The notes below the pieces were generated by a model. It saw only the letters and a list, made by a program, of their open reading frames with translations. It did not search any database and was not told the origin of the DNA. DNA of 64,000 nt from Desulfatibacillum alkenivorans DSM 16219. GTDB lineage: Bacteria; Desulfobacterota; Desulfobacteria; Desulfobacterales; Desulfatibacillaceae. Positions 1-8,067 of this stretch are shown here, piece by piece. The translations under genes were made by a program, and so were the position numbers. Where the stretch lies: NCBI RefSeq assembly GCF_900142135.1, contig NZ_FQZU01000005.1, forward strand, positions 1 through 64,000, written 5' to 3'. How positions within the stretch are numbered: the first letter of the stretch is position 1; each line of letters begins with the position of its first letter.

Positions 1-1
1 T

Positions 2-55
2 GAGGATTCTTCCCTGGCCATCCTGGAGGGGGCGATGAGTCCGCCGGACTCCTAA
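2..55 (+). CDS. possible 3' tail of an upstream gene
   Basis: An open frame enters from the left edge and stops with TAA at 53-55, giving 17 residues ending in SPPDS. Codon use looks like the real genes here, but nothing identifies a family. The following stretch up to base 347 contains a short AGGGC/GCCCT hairpin beside an A-run (about 54-77) and no convincing gene. Confidence 0.3.
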   Translation, partial: EDSSLAILEGAMSPPDS

Positions 56-347
56 AAAAAGGGCTGAAACGCCCTGAAATGTTCAAACCACCCCTCCGGC
101 AAATCCAATCGCGGATTTTGGGTATTTATGCCGCATTGACTGCTGAGATTAATCTGTGCTACCAATGATTGTATATTGAAAAATCGTTGCGCCTTTTTTT
201 GTCCCATGGCAGGTCAGCGTCCATTCTCAGGCCTTGGCGCTTTCTAAGAGGAATCGTCGGGGGTCATGAAGAAATGCACCTTGCCCATAGACGATCGCCG
301 CAGCGCTTGCTGCATAAAAATCAATACAAAACAGGGAGGGCGTCAGG

Positions 348-1610
348 ATGAGAAAGCATCGATTGTCAGGCTTGGTTGTTGCGGCTTGTTTGATATTTCT
401 GGCGGGCGCGGTTTCGACGTCCTGTTCGGCCCATGGGGATAATGCCCCTCAAAGCGGATTGTCTCCGGTCGTCCAGGAATTGAAGGACCTGATTGATAAC
501 GACCCCAATTTGTATCGGCTCTTTACGGAGATGTTCGATCAGGTTCCGATGAAGCCCTACCTGAAGGACCCTACGGGTCAGCCCCAACTGACGGATTACA
601 ACCAGATGTTAAAACAGCTGGACGGCATCCTGACGCAAGCGCCGGAGTTCAATCAGTCAGGGCTTGTGGGCTTCCCTATCAACGCGATTCTGGATTGGCC
701 CATGGGCACGCCGGCCGGCGCCGAGGCGTTTATGGACCCCAGGGTGAACAGGCAGTTGAAAAAAATTCTGGCGCAATGGTCGGTGTTCTTGGAGTCGCCC
801 GAATCATGCTACGTGCTGAGCGACGATCCTGAGCACGGATGGTTCGGCCGGGACGCCCAAAAAGCCATGCCCGACTTTGTGGAGGATTTCAAATGCGACC
901 CCTCCAAGCCCTATTACGGATTTACTTCCTGGGACGATTTTTTCACCCGGACATTCCGGGAGGGCAGGCGTCCCGTGGCCTCCCCCAAGGATGATTCGGT
1001 CATCGCCAACGCCTGTGAATCCGCCCCCTACAGACTGGCCCGCAATGTTCAACTGCGCGACAAGTTTTGGATCAAGGAGCAGCCGTACTCTCTGCTGCAT
1101 ATGATGGATGGAGATCCCCTGGCCGGGGAGTTCGTGGGGGGTACCTTGTATCAGGCCTTTTTAAGCGCCCTTAGCTACCATCGCTGGCACAGCCCGGTAA
1201 GCGGGACCATCGTCAAAACCCGGTTGATTGACGGCTCCTATTACGCCGCAGCGCCCGCCATGGGATTCGATCCCGCCAGCCCCAACGAATCCCAAGGCTA
1301 CATCACCCAAACAGCGGCTCGGGCTTTGGTGTTCATCCAGGCGGACAATCCCGACATCGGGCTGATGGCGATCATGTTCGTGGGTATGGCGGAAGTCTCC
1401 TCCAACGAGGTTACGGTCAAAAAGGGGCAGCATGTAAACAAGGGCGACCCCCTTGGCATGTTCCATTTTGGAGGCTCCACACACGTCCTGTTTTTCCGAC
1501 CCGGGGTGAGTTTAGCGTTTGATCTTCACGGGCAGACTCCCGGCCTGCATTCCGCCAACATCCCGGTCCGCTCCAAAATTGCTGCGGTGACGGGAGCATC
1601 CGGGCAGTAA
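348..1610 (+). CDS. phosphatidylserine decarboxylase-related secreted protein
   Basis: The 420-residue protein begins with a signal peptide (hydrophobic stretch about residues 8-26, followed by a Cys in STSC, so it may be a lipoprotein). After an N-terminal region like the PSDC domain of fungal-type enzymes, the C-terminal two thirds resemble phosphatidylserine decarboxylase. The motif FGGST near the end, with Ser377, matches the LGST/GGST self-cleavage site. In the family, this serine becomes the pyruvoyl cofactor that decarboxylates phosphatidylserine to phosphatidylethanolamine. GGST is the form known from yeast Psd2-type enzymes. Export is unusual, since bacterial Psd normally sits on the inner face of the membrane. 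The substrate may therefore be different, for example another amino-acid carboxylate. It stands alone, followed by a LuxR regulator 85 bases downstream. Start chosen at ATG with AGGGAGG just upstream. Confidence 0.8.
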   Translation: MRKHRLSGLVVAACLIFLAGAVSTSCSAHGDNAPQSGLSPVVQELKDLIDNDPNLYRLFTEMFDQVPMKPYLKDPTGQPQLTDYNQMLKQLDGILTQAPEFNQSGLVGFPINAILDWPMGTPAGAEAFMDPRVNRQLKKILAQWSVFLESPESCYVLSDDPEHGWFGRDAQKAMPDFVEDFKCDPSKPYYGFTSWDDFFTRTFREGRRPVASPKDDSVIANACESAPYRLARNVQLRDKFWIKEQPYSLLHMMDGDPLAGEFVGGTLYQAFLSALSYHRWHSPVSGTIVKTRLIDGSYYAAAPAMGFDPASPNESQGYITQTAARALVFIQADNPDIGLMAIMFVGMAEVSSNEVTVKKGQHVNKGDPLGMFHFGGSTHVLFFRPGVSLAFDLHGQTPGLHSANIPVRSKIAAVTGASGQ

Positions 1611-1694
1611 CTGTATGGGGCGACGCCCAAAAACATTGCCGTAAATATCCCGCGAATGGTATAGTTTTTGTTCAACTTCAATCCGGGGCAGGCA

Positions 1695-2591
1695 ATGAAA
1701 ATGGACGCCAGGCAGGCCGAGACCATCATCAAAGAGACGCAGCAGTACGCCAAAACCATCCTGAATTCGCTATCGGCGCACGTGGCCATCATTGACGAAA
1801 ACGGAATGATCCTGGAAACCAACCGGGCATGGGAGCGGTTTGCGCAATCCAACCAGATAAGCATACGGCCTGACACCCTGAACGTGAACTACCTGGACGT
1901 TTGCGACTCCGCCCAGGGGGAGTCGGCTGAAAAATCCAAGGAGGTTGCGGACGGGATCCGCAAAGTCATAAAAGGAGAGGTCGAAGAGTTTGTCCTGGAT
2001 TACCCCTGCCACTCGCCCGAAGAGAAAAGATGGTTTTATATGCGGGCCGCCAGGGCTGTGGGGTCTGACTCCTTGCGGGTTGTGGTCAGCCACGAAAACA
2101 TCACCGCCCTGAAAGAAGCCGAAAGCCGGCTTCGACAGCGGGAAGAAGAGCTTAAGCAAAAAACCCTGCATTTGGAAGAAGCCAACGCGGCCCTGCGCGC
2201 CGTGCTGCGCCAGCGGGACGAAGATATTCAAGAGATGGAGCAAACCATTCTGCAGAATCTCAAGGATTCGGTCCTGCCGAACGTCCAAAGGCTGCAGGAG
2301 ATTTTGGTGAGGCCCGAGGCTCGGCAGTTGGTCCAGTTGATTTCTTCCGGGCTGAATGAAATCGCCTCGCCTTTCTTACGCCGGCTTTCCAACCTGGAAG
2401 CCGTGCTCACGCCCCGGGAGATGGAAATCGCCTCCCTGGTCAAAGCGGGAAAATCCACCAAGGAAATTGCAGGCCTGCTCTATCTGTCCATAACCACGGT
2501 CAATTTTCACCGCCGCAATCTGCGCGACAAACTTGGCCTGACCAACTCCTCCACAAACCTCCGGTCTCACCTCCTGTCACTGGAAAAATGA
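1695..2591 (+). CDS. PAS domain LuxR-family transcriptional regulator
   Basis: A cytoplasmic regulator of 298 residues. The N-terminal part (about 20-130) is a PAS sensory domain (SAHVAIIDENGMILETN start, ending in VSHENITALKEAE). A charged coiled coil follows (about 135-180). The C-terminus carries a LuxR/GerE helix-turn-helix (LTPREMEIASLVKAGKSTKE, with ITTVNFHRRNLRDKLG as the recognition part). No receiver domain is present, so the signal is probably sensed by PAS. The open frame extends nine codons further to a TTG at 1668, but ATG 1695 behind GGGGCAGG is the better start. Its targets are unknown. The neighbouring secreted decarboxylase is one possibility. Confidence 0.85.
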   Translation: MKMDARQAETIIKETQQYAKTILNSLSAHVAIIDENGMILETNRAWERFAQSNQISIRPDTLNVNYLDVCDSAQGESAEKSKEVADGIRKVIKGEVEEFVLDYPCHSPEEKRWFYMRAARAVGSDSLRVVVSHENITALKEAESRLRQREEELKQKTLHLEEANAALRAVLRQRDEDIQEMEQTILQNLKDSVLPNVQRLQEILVRPEARQLVQLISSGLNEIASPFLRRLSNLEAVLTPREMEIASLVKAGKSTKEIAGLLYLSITTVNFHRRNLRDKLGLTNSSTNLRSHLLSLEK

Positions 2592-2701
2592 CGGGTTTTA
2601 CCTATCATTAGACCGTCAGACTTCCAGCGTTGCCCTCCCGCAGTTGGGGCTGTATCATTTAGTCAGCATCATTTGATAAACCTTAAACAAGGAGGCGTCC
2701 T

Positions 2702-2896
2702 ATGCTGTGCAGTCTTTCCAAACTCGAAGAAAAAGATCTTAAGGAAATCCAGGCCCTGGAGTCCGAACTGGGAAAAACGGTTCTGGCTTTCTCATGCCAC
2801 AAAACCGCCCCGGCCGCGCTGGATGATGACAAACTCAAGAAAATTCAGGCTCTGGAGAGCCGTCTGGGACTGTCCCTGGTGGCGGTTGACGGATAG
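2702..2896 (+). CDS. small protein with internal duplication, unknown function
   Basis: A 64-residue protein with a strong ribosome site (AAGGAGG) seven bases before its ATG, followed at once by a strong terminator, so it looks like a real single-gene transcript. It is built of two similar halves, each with a charged lead (EEKDLKE / DDDKLKK), the shared core IQALES, then LG and a hydrophobic strand (TVLAFS / SLVAVD). The first half ends with a single Cys-His pair (SCHK). No signal peptide or membrane segment. I do not recognise the family. Confidence 0.7.
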   Translation: MLCSLSKLEEKDLKEIQALESELGKTVLAFSCHKTAPAALDDDKLKKIQALESRLGLSLVAVDG

Positions 2897-2929
2897 CGCC
2901 TGCATTCGAAAACAGGCTTAACTGGCTTC

Positions 2930-2976
2930 CAGCCCGCGGATTTGAATCCTTGCCTTAATCCGCGGGCTGTTTTTTT
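2930..2976 (+). terminator. rho-independent terminator
   Basis: A perfect 13-bp stem (CAGCCCGCGGATT paired with AATCCGCGGGCTG), a 14-base loop and a run of seven T. It ends the transcript of the small protein at 2702-2896. Confidence 0.92.
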
Positions 2977-3238
2977 GCCGGATCAAAGGAGTTATACAAG
3001 CCGTCCGGTCCCAATCGTCCATTCCCGGAAAGCATCTTTGCGGATCCTGCCTGCTTTTCCAATTAGTTGACATAAAGGAAAGAATAATACATTCTTTCAT
3101 TATTGTAAGAATCTAAATATTTAATGCCGGATATCTGCAATAGACGGCGGAGACGGGAATAGCGCCTCCAACGGCGCTTTGGGGTTTTCAATCGCTTGGC
3201 TCTTGTCAATAGAGAGAAGGAGTATCGGCAAAACATTT
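2977..3238. other. intergenic region with weak promoter candidate
   Basis: No gene is seen here. A TTGACA box at 3067-3072 is followed by AT-rich DNA with several poor -10 candidates (for example TACATT after 15 bases). An imperfect AATAAT/ATTATT inverted repeat overlaps this. It may be the promoter of the membrane protein downstream. Confidence 0.3.
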
Positions 3239-4129
3239 ATGCAGGCTTTTTTTCATATACAAACGCTATCCATGGCAGCCGGCCTCATCAGCATCACTTG
3301 CGCGGCCATCATGGCCTATTTTTCCTTGTCCCGGCTCACGTATCCGGGTTTTAAAAGCTGGACTGCCGGGTTCGTCCTTGCCGGTCTGGGGATGATCCTT
3401 ATGAGTCTTCGCCAGCAGGCGCCGGACTGGATTTCCATCATAGCCGCCAATTCCTGCATCATGGCTTTCCCAGTGTTGATTTTTTACGGGTTGGGTGAAT
3501 TTAAGCAGTTCCCCAAAAGGCTCTGGGCGCCAGGCCTTATACTGGCCGCGGGTGCAGGGATTTTGACCTATTACACCTATTGGCATCCGAACGTGCTCAT
3601 GCGCATTGTGGCTGTCTCTCTCATTCTCTGCCTGCTGCTTCTTTTGTGCCTGGCGTTGCTGCTGAGACGGGGCGGACTTGAGTATGAGTGCAGCAACAAC
3701 CTGCTTAAGGCCGTTTTCGCCTTTCAAATAGTCTGGAACTTTTTTCGCGCAATAATCACTCCGCTTTGGGAGCCCGATATCACCTCCTTTTTTTCCGCAG
3801 GCGCCATACAAGGGATGAGCTTTATGATTTACATCCTTTATTGCGTGCTTACCATGAGCGGACTCATCGCTCTGAACGCTCAACGCATGGAATTGGATCT
3901 GGCGTCCGCGGGTGAGAATATTAAGGAATTGACTCGATTGATCCCCATCTGCGCCCGTTGCAAAAAAATCCGGGATGACCAGGGGTACTGGGAGGTGGTG
4001 GAAAGCTATATTGAAAAGATGACCAACAAGGGGCTCACCCATAGCATCTGCCCGGAATGCGCCAAGAAGCTGTACCCGGACCTAAAGATTTACGACGATG
4101 ATGAAGATGAGGAGAAACCTAAGTCCTAA
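3239..4129 (+). CDS. multi-pass membrane protein with C-terminal zinc-ribbon-like tail
   Basis: A 296-residue protein with about seven hydrophobic segments over residues 5-220 and a cytoplasmic C-terminal tail of about 70 residues. The tail holds two CxxC pairs (ICARCKKI and ICPECAKK) flanking a GYWEVVESYIEK stretch. The same tail occurs at the end of many sensor proteins in sulfate reducers, and it probably binds a metal. No kinase or cyclase domain follows, so this looks like a membrane sensor or anchor lacking an output domain. AAGGAG stands 16 bases before the chosen ATG, which is a long spacing. An upstream TTG at 3179 would add 20 residues. The last residues are strongly acidic. Confidence 0.7.
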   Translation: MQAFFHIQTLSMAAGLISITCAAIMAYFSLSRLTYPGFKSWTAGFVLAGLGMILMSLRQQAPDWISIIAANSCIMAFPVLIFYGLGEFKQFPKRLWAPGLILAAGAGILTYYTYWHPNVLMRIVAVSLILCLLLLLCLALLLRRGGLEYECSNNLLKAVFAFQIVWNFFRAIITPLWEPDITSFFSAGAIQGMSFMIYILYCVLTMSGLIALNAQRMELDLASAGENIKELTRLIPICARCKKIRDDQGYWEVVESYIEKMTNKGLTHSICPECAKKLYPDLKIYDDDEDEEKPKS

Positions 4130-4268
4130 TGGCGGAAAGCAGCATAGGCGGGCGCCTTGTTCCCTTGATTCGTTTTTCGGTTTGAGTGCTCATTGCGGCA
4201 GGTGCGGGGCAGGGGCGCTTGCGGTTGGATCCAAGGGGGCAGCAATTTGGTTGTTATAGGAAATGAAA

Positions 4269-4294
4269 CAGCCGGAGGCTTTCGCCCCCGGCTG
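4269..4294 (-). terminator. terminator of the octaheme cytochrome operon
   Basis: On the minus strand a GC-rich hairpin (CAGCCGG paired with CCGGCTG, CGAAA loop) lies just past the stop of the last cytochrome b gene and runs into a T-rich stretch. Confidence 0.75.
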
Positions 4295-4302
4295 CTTCGG
4301 GT

Positions 4303-4932
4303 CTATGCTTCCTTTTCTTCCGGCGTGTCGGGAACTTCCTCCCAGCCGGAGATCATGGCCTTGATGTGGGCCATGATGGTGTGGCCCGTGGTGGTCATAT
4401 ACACATGGACGATGACGAAGGCCAAAAGCATCAAAGCCCCGAACATGTGCACGGCCGCCAGGGTTCCCAGCTTCATGTGGATGCCCAGGACGGCCCAGTC
4501 GTTATAGAAATAATACAGAATCCCCGTGACGATTTGCAGCGGCACCAGAACCAGGGCGATGCCCAGGTAGGTAAGGCGCTGCAGAGGATTGTGCTTGACC
4601 CGTTCCGTCTTGGGCACGGGATGGGGATCTCCCCGGAAGATGCCGATGCTGTAATACATGGCCACGGTCACCAGCTTTCTGGTGGTGGGGATGTATTGCT
4701 TCCACTCGCCGGTGGTGGCCTCCCAGAATATAATGAAGATATACAGGATCAGCCAGGTCCAGGCGGCCAGGTTGTGGAGCTCCACGGCTTCTTCGTATCC
4801 GAAGATGGCGTATACCCCGTGCACTTCCAGGCCCGTGAAAAGCAGGAACAGAATCAGCACGGCCTGAGCCCAATGCCAGAAGCGTTCAAAACGCGTATAC
4901 AGATAGATTTTTTTCATAGGCGTTTGACTCAT
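4303..4932 (-). CDS. cytochrome b subunit (b561/HydC-like), last gene of octaheme operon
   Basis: A 209-residue integral membrane protein with four main hydrophobic helices. Histidines lie in helix 1 (RFERFWHWAQA), near helix 2 (ELHNLAAWTW) and in the last helix (FVIVHVYMTTTGH), as expected for two b-type hemes of the formate-dehydrogenase/hydrogenase cytochrome b family. It probably carries electrons between the quinone pool and the periplasmic octaheme cytochrome encoded directly upstream, whose stop codon adjoins this start. Start ATG 4932 follows AAAGGAGG. A longer frame to 4965 lacks a ribosome site. Acidic C-terminus (EEVPDTPEEKEA). Confidence 0.88.
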   Translation of the reverse strand: MSQTPMKKIYLYTRFERFWHWAQAVLILFLLFTGLEVHGVYAIFGYEEAVELHNLAAWTWLILYIFIIFWEATTGEWKQYIPTTRKLVTVAMYYSIGIFRGDPHPVPKTERVKHNPLQRLTYLGIALVLVPLQIVTGILYYFYNDWAVLGIHMKLGTLAAVHMFGALMLLAFVIVHVYMTTTGHTIMAHIKAMISGWEEVPDTPEEKEA

Positions 4933-4933
4933 C

Positions 4934-6559
4934 TTATTCCTCCTTTCCATTGCCCGAGGAGGCAATGCGAATCAGTCCGTGGAACAGGACTCCGAGTAAA
5001 GAGGCGACGACGATGAGCCATCCGGCGTAATCCACGAAGCCATTGGCGTCCCTGCCCGGCAGGTAAAAGCCGGTGAGCTTGGCCAAACGCCCCTGGGGAG
5101 CGTGGCAGGCGTCGCAGGAAAGGGCTTTTTCCTTGGGCGCGACCATGTGGGTGGTCTGGTACATGTACTCCGTGCTGATAAAGTCGAACTCTCCGGAGTA
5201 GGGCAGTCCTACGTAGTCCATGCCTGTTTGAATGGCGTTGGCCCAGCTGTATCCCTTCCAGTAGGCGTTTTTATCCTTGCCGAAAAGATGAGGAACCACA
5301 AAGGTGTTGTTCACCTTGTCGAAAGGCTGTTTTCCTTTGTGCACCTTGAACGGAAAGATGCGGGCGTCCGGGTCGTCGTAAGAGCCGTGAGCCTTGTTGA
5401 TCTCTATGGGCTGCTTGGCCGGATCGATTTTGTCCGTCAGGGTCAGGTAGGTCAGTTTTCCGTTATACCATTTGTATTCCGGGACCACGTTCTTCTTCCA
5501 GACAAAATCCCCCTTCATGCCATTGTAGGAATGGCGTCCGTCCTTTTCGATGACCAGCGGCTTGCCCTTGGCGTTCTTTTTGCCGGCTGTGGACCAGTCC
5601 CAGGACATTTTGGTGGAGTGCTCCCTGGCGAATTCCGGAATGTGGCAGGCCTGGCAAGACACCTTGTCTGTGTGGTCGTTCAGCTTGGCGTCGGTCTTGT
5701 GCGGTTTGTCCGAATGGCAGGAATAACAGGTAATCCGGTGGATGAGGTCGGAATCCAGCAGGCTCCTGCGGTCGGTGAGCGGGGTGGACTTGTAGCACCG
5801 TCCGGCAACGGCGTGCTGCACCGTGGTGTGGCAGCGGGTGCAGGTGAAGTTTTCCCCGTCAACGTTCATGTGAACGTCCAGGTCCCATTTTGGTTTATAC
5901 AGGCTGGCGTCCAGGTCTCCGTGCTTGACCCCTTCGCCGCCGCCGCCGTAAAAATGACAGGTTCCGCAATTCTTACGGGTGGGCAGGGCCACGGATTGAG
6001 CCACCTTGGCAAAATCAGGCGGCAGCCATTCCTTTCCTCCAAACATGGTGGGCTCTTTAACCACATAGCCCGCGCCCGGGGGAAATTTTTTGTAAGTTCC
6101 GGTTTGCTCGTGGCAGACCAGACAGTCCACGTTTTCCTGCACGGAAAAGTCGAAGTTTTTGTCCTTGTAGCCGTAGCCCGCATGGCAGGACGTACAGCGC
6201 GGTTCATTGGAATTGATGTTGATGCAGAAATTGTTCACCACGTACCCTGCCTTGCCGAGCTTGGCTTCGGGCTTGGCGGCCGGGCACAGCCATTTCCAAT
6301 GGATGGTTTTTTGAAACTGCTCCGCAGCTTCGTTGTGGCAGCTTAGGCAGGCCTTGGTGACTTCCGGGCCCGACTTGAAATCCTGCTGCAGTTCCTCAAA
6401 TTTAGAGTGATCCGCCGTGTTGTTTGCGGAATGAGGGTTTCCGAACGGCGGTTTGGGACCCTCTCCTCCATCCCCGGTGGCCGCGCTGGCCGAAAGGGCT
6501 AGTCCAAGCCCGATCGCCAAACAGGCGGCCAGTGCGAAAAAGCCTAGTTTTCTGTACAT
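4934..6559 (-). CDS. octaheme c-type cytochrome, tetrathionate reductase (OTR) family
   Basis: A 541-residue exported protein with a signal peptide (residues 1-27) and exactly eight CxxCH heme sites starting near residues 71, 122, 146, 198, 240, 278, 302 and 482. This count and the long gap before the last heme fit the octaheme tetrathionate reductase family. In Shewanella that enzyme reduces tetrathionate and also nitrite and hydroxylamine. A C-terminal hydrophobic helix (about 510-532) should anchor it in the membrane with the heme domain in the periplasm. It lies between two cytochrome b genes and downstream of a HybA-like Fe-S protein, so it probably exchanges electrons with quinones through them. 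GGGGAGG precedes the ATG. The true substrate cannot be read from sequence, because family members are multifunctional. Confidence 0.9.
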   Translation of the reverse strand: MYRKLGFFALAACLAIGLGLALSASAATGDGGEGPKPPFGNPHSANNTADHSKFEELQQDFKSGPEVTKACLSCHNEAAEQFQKTIHWKWLCPAAKPEAKLGKAGYVVNNFCININSNEPRCTSCHAGYGYKDKNFDFSVQENVDCLVCHEQTGTYKKFPPGAGYVVKEPTMFGGKEWLPPDFAKVAQSVALPTRKNCGTCHFYGGGGEGVKHGDLDASLYKPKWDLDVHMNVDGENFTCTRCHTTVQHAVAGRCYKSTPLTDRRSLLDSDLIHRITCYSCHSDKPHKTDAKLNDHTDKVSCQACHIPEFAREHSTKMSWDWSTAGKKNAKGKPLVIEKDGRHSYNGMKGDFVWKKNVVPEYKWYNGKLTYLTLTDKIDPAKQPIEINKAHGSYDDPDARIFPFKVHKGKQPFDKVNNTFVVPHLFGKDKNAYWKGYSWANAIQTGMDYVGLPYSGEFDFISTEYMYQTTHMVAPKEKALSCDACHAPQGRLAKLTGFYLPGRDANGFVDYAGWLIVVASLLGVLFHGLIRIASSGNGKEE

Positions 6560-6580
6560 AGAGCCTCCCCTGAATAAAGA

Positions 6581-7066
6581 TTAGTTGTGAGTTACCTCCT
6601 TAAGCCATCCTGTCCGAAATATAAGAAAACCCAAGCATGAAAATAAAAAGAGCATGGCAAAGCCCAGGTGGGCGAAGTCGATGAACATGGTGAAGTTGGG
6701 GGAAAACACAATATCCGGCATATTCTTCAGAACACGAAAGATCCCCGTGACGGTCAGGCCCGCCAGGAAAATCACCCTGGCCCAACCCGACTTGGTCAGG
6801 GAGTAGGAATGCCTTCCGGCCAGAAAATAGCCCGTGATATGGTACGCCATCAGGAAGAACAACAGGCTGGCGCCCAGGTAGTGGATGGCGTGGGTGGCGT
6901 AAAAATTCGCGCTCCATCCCAGCCCGGGAATGTCCGCCAGGTAGTACCGTTTGAAAATGGGCATCTGGCCGAAGCCGGTGAAAGCCAAAACCGCGGTGAC
7001 GGCTATATAGAGCCTGACCATGGCTTTGGACGGCGCAGCGCTGCTTCTTGCAACTGTCTTTTCCAT
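6581..7066 (-). CDS. cytochrome b-like membrane protein
   Basis: A 161-residue protein with four hydrophobic helices (about 18-35, 60-82, 95-110, 128-150). Histidines in the helices (ATHAIHYLG and MAYHITGYF) are likely heme b ligands, like those of small di-heme cytochromes b. It lies between the Fe-S protein gene and the octaheme cytochrome gene with very short gaps, so it is probably part of the same membrane complex. Basic N-terminus (KTVARSSAAPSK) faces the cytoplasm. AGGAG precedes the start. Confidence 0.82.
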   Translation of the reverse strand: MEKTVARSSAAPSKAMVRLYIAVTAVLAFTGFGQMPIFKRYYLADIPGLGWSANFYATHAIHYLGASLLFFLMAYHITGYFLAGRHSYSLTKSGWARVIFLAGLTVTGIFRVLKNMPDIVFSPNFTMFIDFAHLGFAMLFLFSCLGFLIFRTGWLKEVTHN

Positions 7067-7068
7067 GA

Positions 7069-8046
7069 TTAAGACTCCTTTTTGTTCGATGGGTTGGAAG
7101 GTTTGCCGCCCCCGGTGAATTTGATGAATCCGGCCGCCAATCCGGCAATCGGGGCCAAAATCATGGCTTTCGCCAGGGTATCCGCATTGGCCATGGAATC
7201 AGGCACAGGCGCCATATGGGGCATGCCGGGGCCTTTATCCAGGGCTTCGTTCAAAACGTCAAAAGGAACGGGAGACACATAAATGGTGTTGGTTCCTCCG
7301 TTCTCTTTGTCGCCGTACACGTATCCGTTGATTTCCTTGGCCCGGGCGTAGGCCGCGGCGATGATCTCGTCCCTGGGGCCTATTGTCTGGACGTCCTCGG
7401 GGCAGGCCTCGATGCAGGCCGGCAGATTCCCCTGTTCGATCAGGTCGTAACAGCGGTCGCATTTGAACATGACGCCGTTTCCCGCAAAGTTGGGCAGCAC
7501 CTGCAAATAGGGCCCAACGCCTGTCTGGCGTTCGGGGATATCCCACGGACAGACCATCTTGCATTTGGCGCCGCCCAGGCAGATGTCCGGGTGAATCCGG
7601 GTGATGCCGTTTTTCAGCTTTCTGGCGGCGCCAAAAGGGCAAAGGTCGGCGCAGGGCGGGTTGGTGCAGTGCATACATCGGCGCGGCACGGTGAGGGTGG
7701 TTTGCTCTCCGTCGATCTCCACGTCCGCGTATTGGATGAACAGCCAGTTGTAGGGGGTCAGGCGGTCGTCCACGTCCCTCTGTTCCGACCAGTCGGCGGT
7801 CTTCACCCTGGGAGGATACATTTTGGGAAAGGGTTTGTCCGGCTCGGGAAATTTGTGCTCGTTGCTATCCCGGCAGGCTTCCACGCAGGCGCCGCATCCA
7901 ATGCATTTGCCGATGTCCAGCATGGTGGCCAGTTCCCCGGGGCCTATTCCTTTTGCGGAAGCGGGCAGGGGGGCGGCGGAGACGCTCAGGGCGCCGGCCG
8001 CCGCCAGGCTTCCTTTAATGAACGATCTTCGGGAAATTTTTCCCAT
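7069..8046 (-). CDS. HybA-like 4Fe-4S ferredoxin subunit with Tat signal
   Basis: A 325-residue protein. The Tat motif SRRSFIK followed by an Ala-rich stretch (residues 5-32) means it is exported folded. Four cysteine clusters follow: CIGCGACVEAC (from residue 48), CMHCTNPPCADLC, CLGGAKCKMVC and CDRCYDL...CIEAC. This is the pattern of four 4Fe-4S clusters seen in HybA, DmsB and PhsB-type electron transfer subunits. A hydrophobic helix near the C-terminus (MILAPIAGLAAGFIKF) anchors it, as in HybA. It should wire the cytochrome b proteins to the octaheme cytochrome on the periplasmic side. No molybdopterin subunit is encoded here. AAGGAG precedes ATG. Confidence 0.9.
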   Translation of the reverse strand: MGKISRRSFIKGSLAAAGALSVSAAPLPASAKGIGPGELATMLDIGKCIGCGACVEACRDSNEHKFPEPDKPFPKMYPPRVKTADWSEQRDVDDRLTPYNWLFIQYADVEIDGEQTTLTVPRRCMHCTNPPCADLCPFGAARKLKNGITRIHPDICLGGAKCKMVCPWDIPERQTGVGPYLQVLPNFAGNGVMFKCDRCYDLIEQGNLPACIEACPEDVQTIGPRDEIIAAAYARAKEINGYVYGDKENGGTNTIYVSPVPFDVLNEALDKGPGMPHMAPVPDSMANADTLAKAMILAPIAGLAAGFIKFTGGGKPSNPSNKKES

Positions 8047-8067
8047 CTCGTTTTATCTCCTTGAGAA

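Noticed and set aside
169-351. 60-codon plus-strand frame before the decarboxylase
   Set aside because: It overlaps the start of the real gene, lacks a ribosome site and gives a basic, unstructured product.
5102-6346. 414-codon plus-strand open frame
   Set aside because: Antisense to the octaheme cytochrome with eight heme motifs. It reads as Val/Gly-rich noise.
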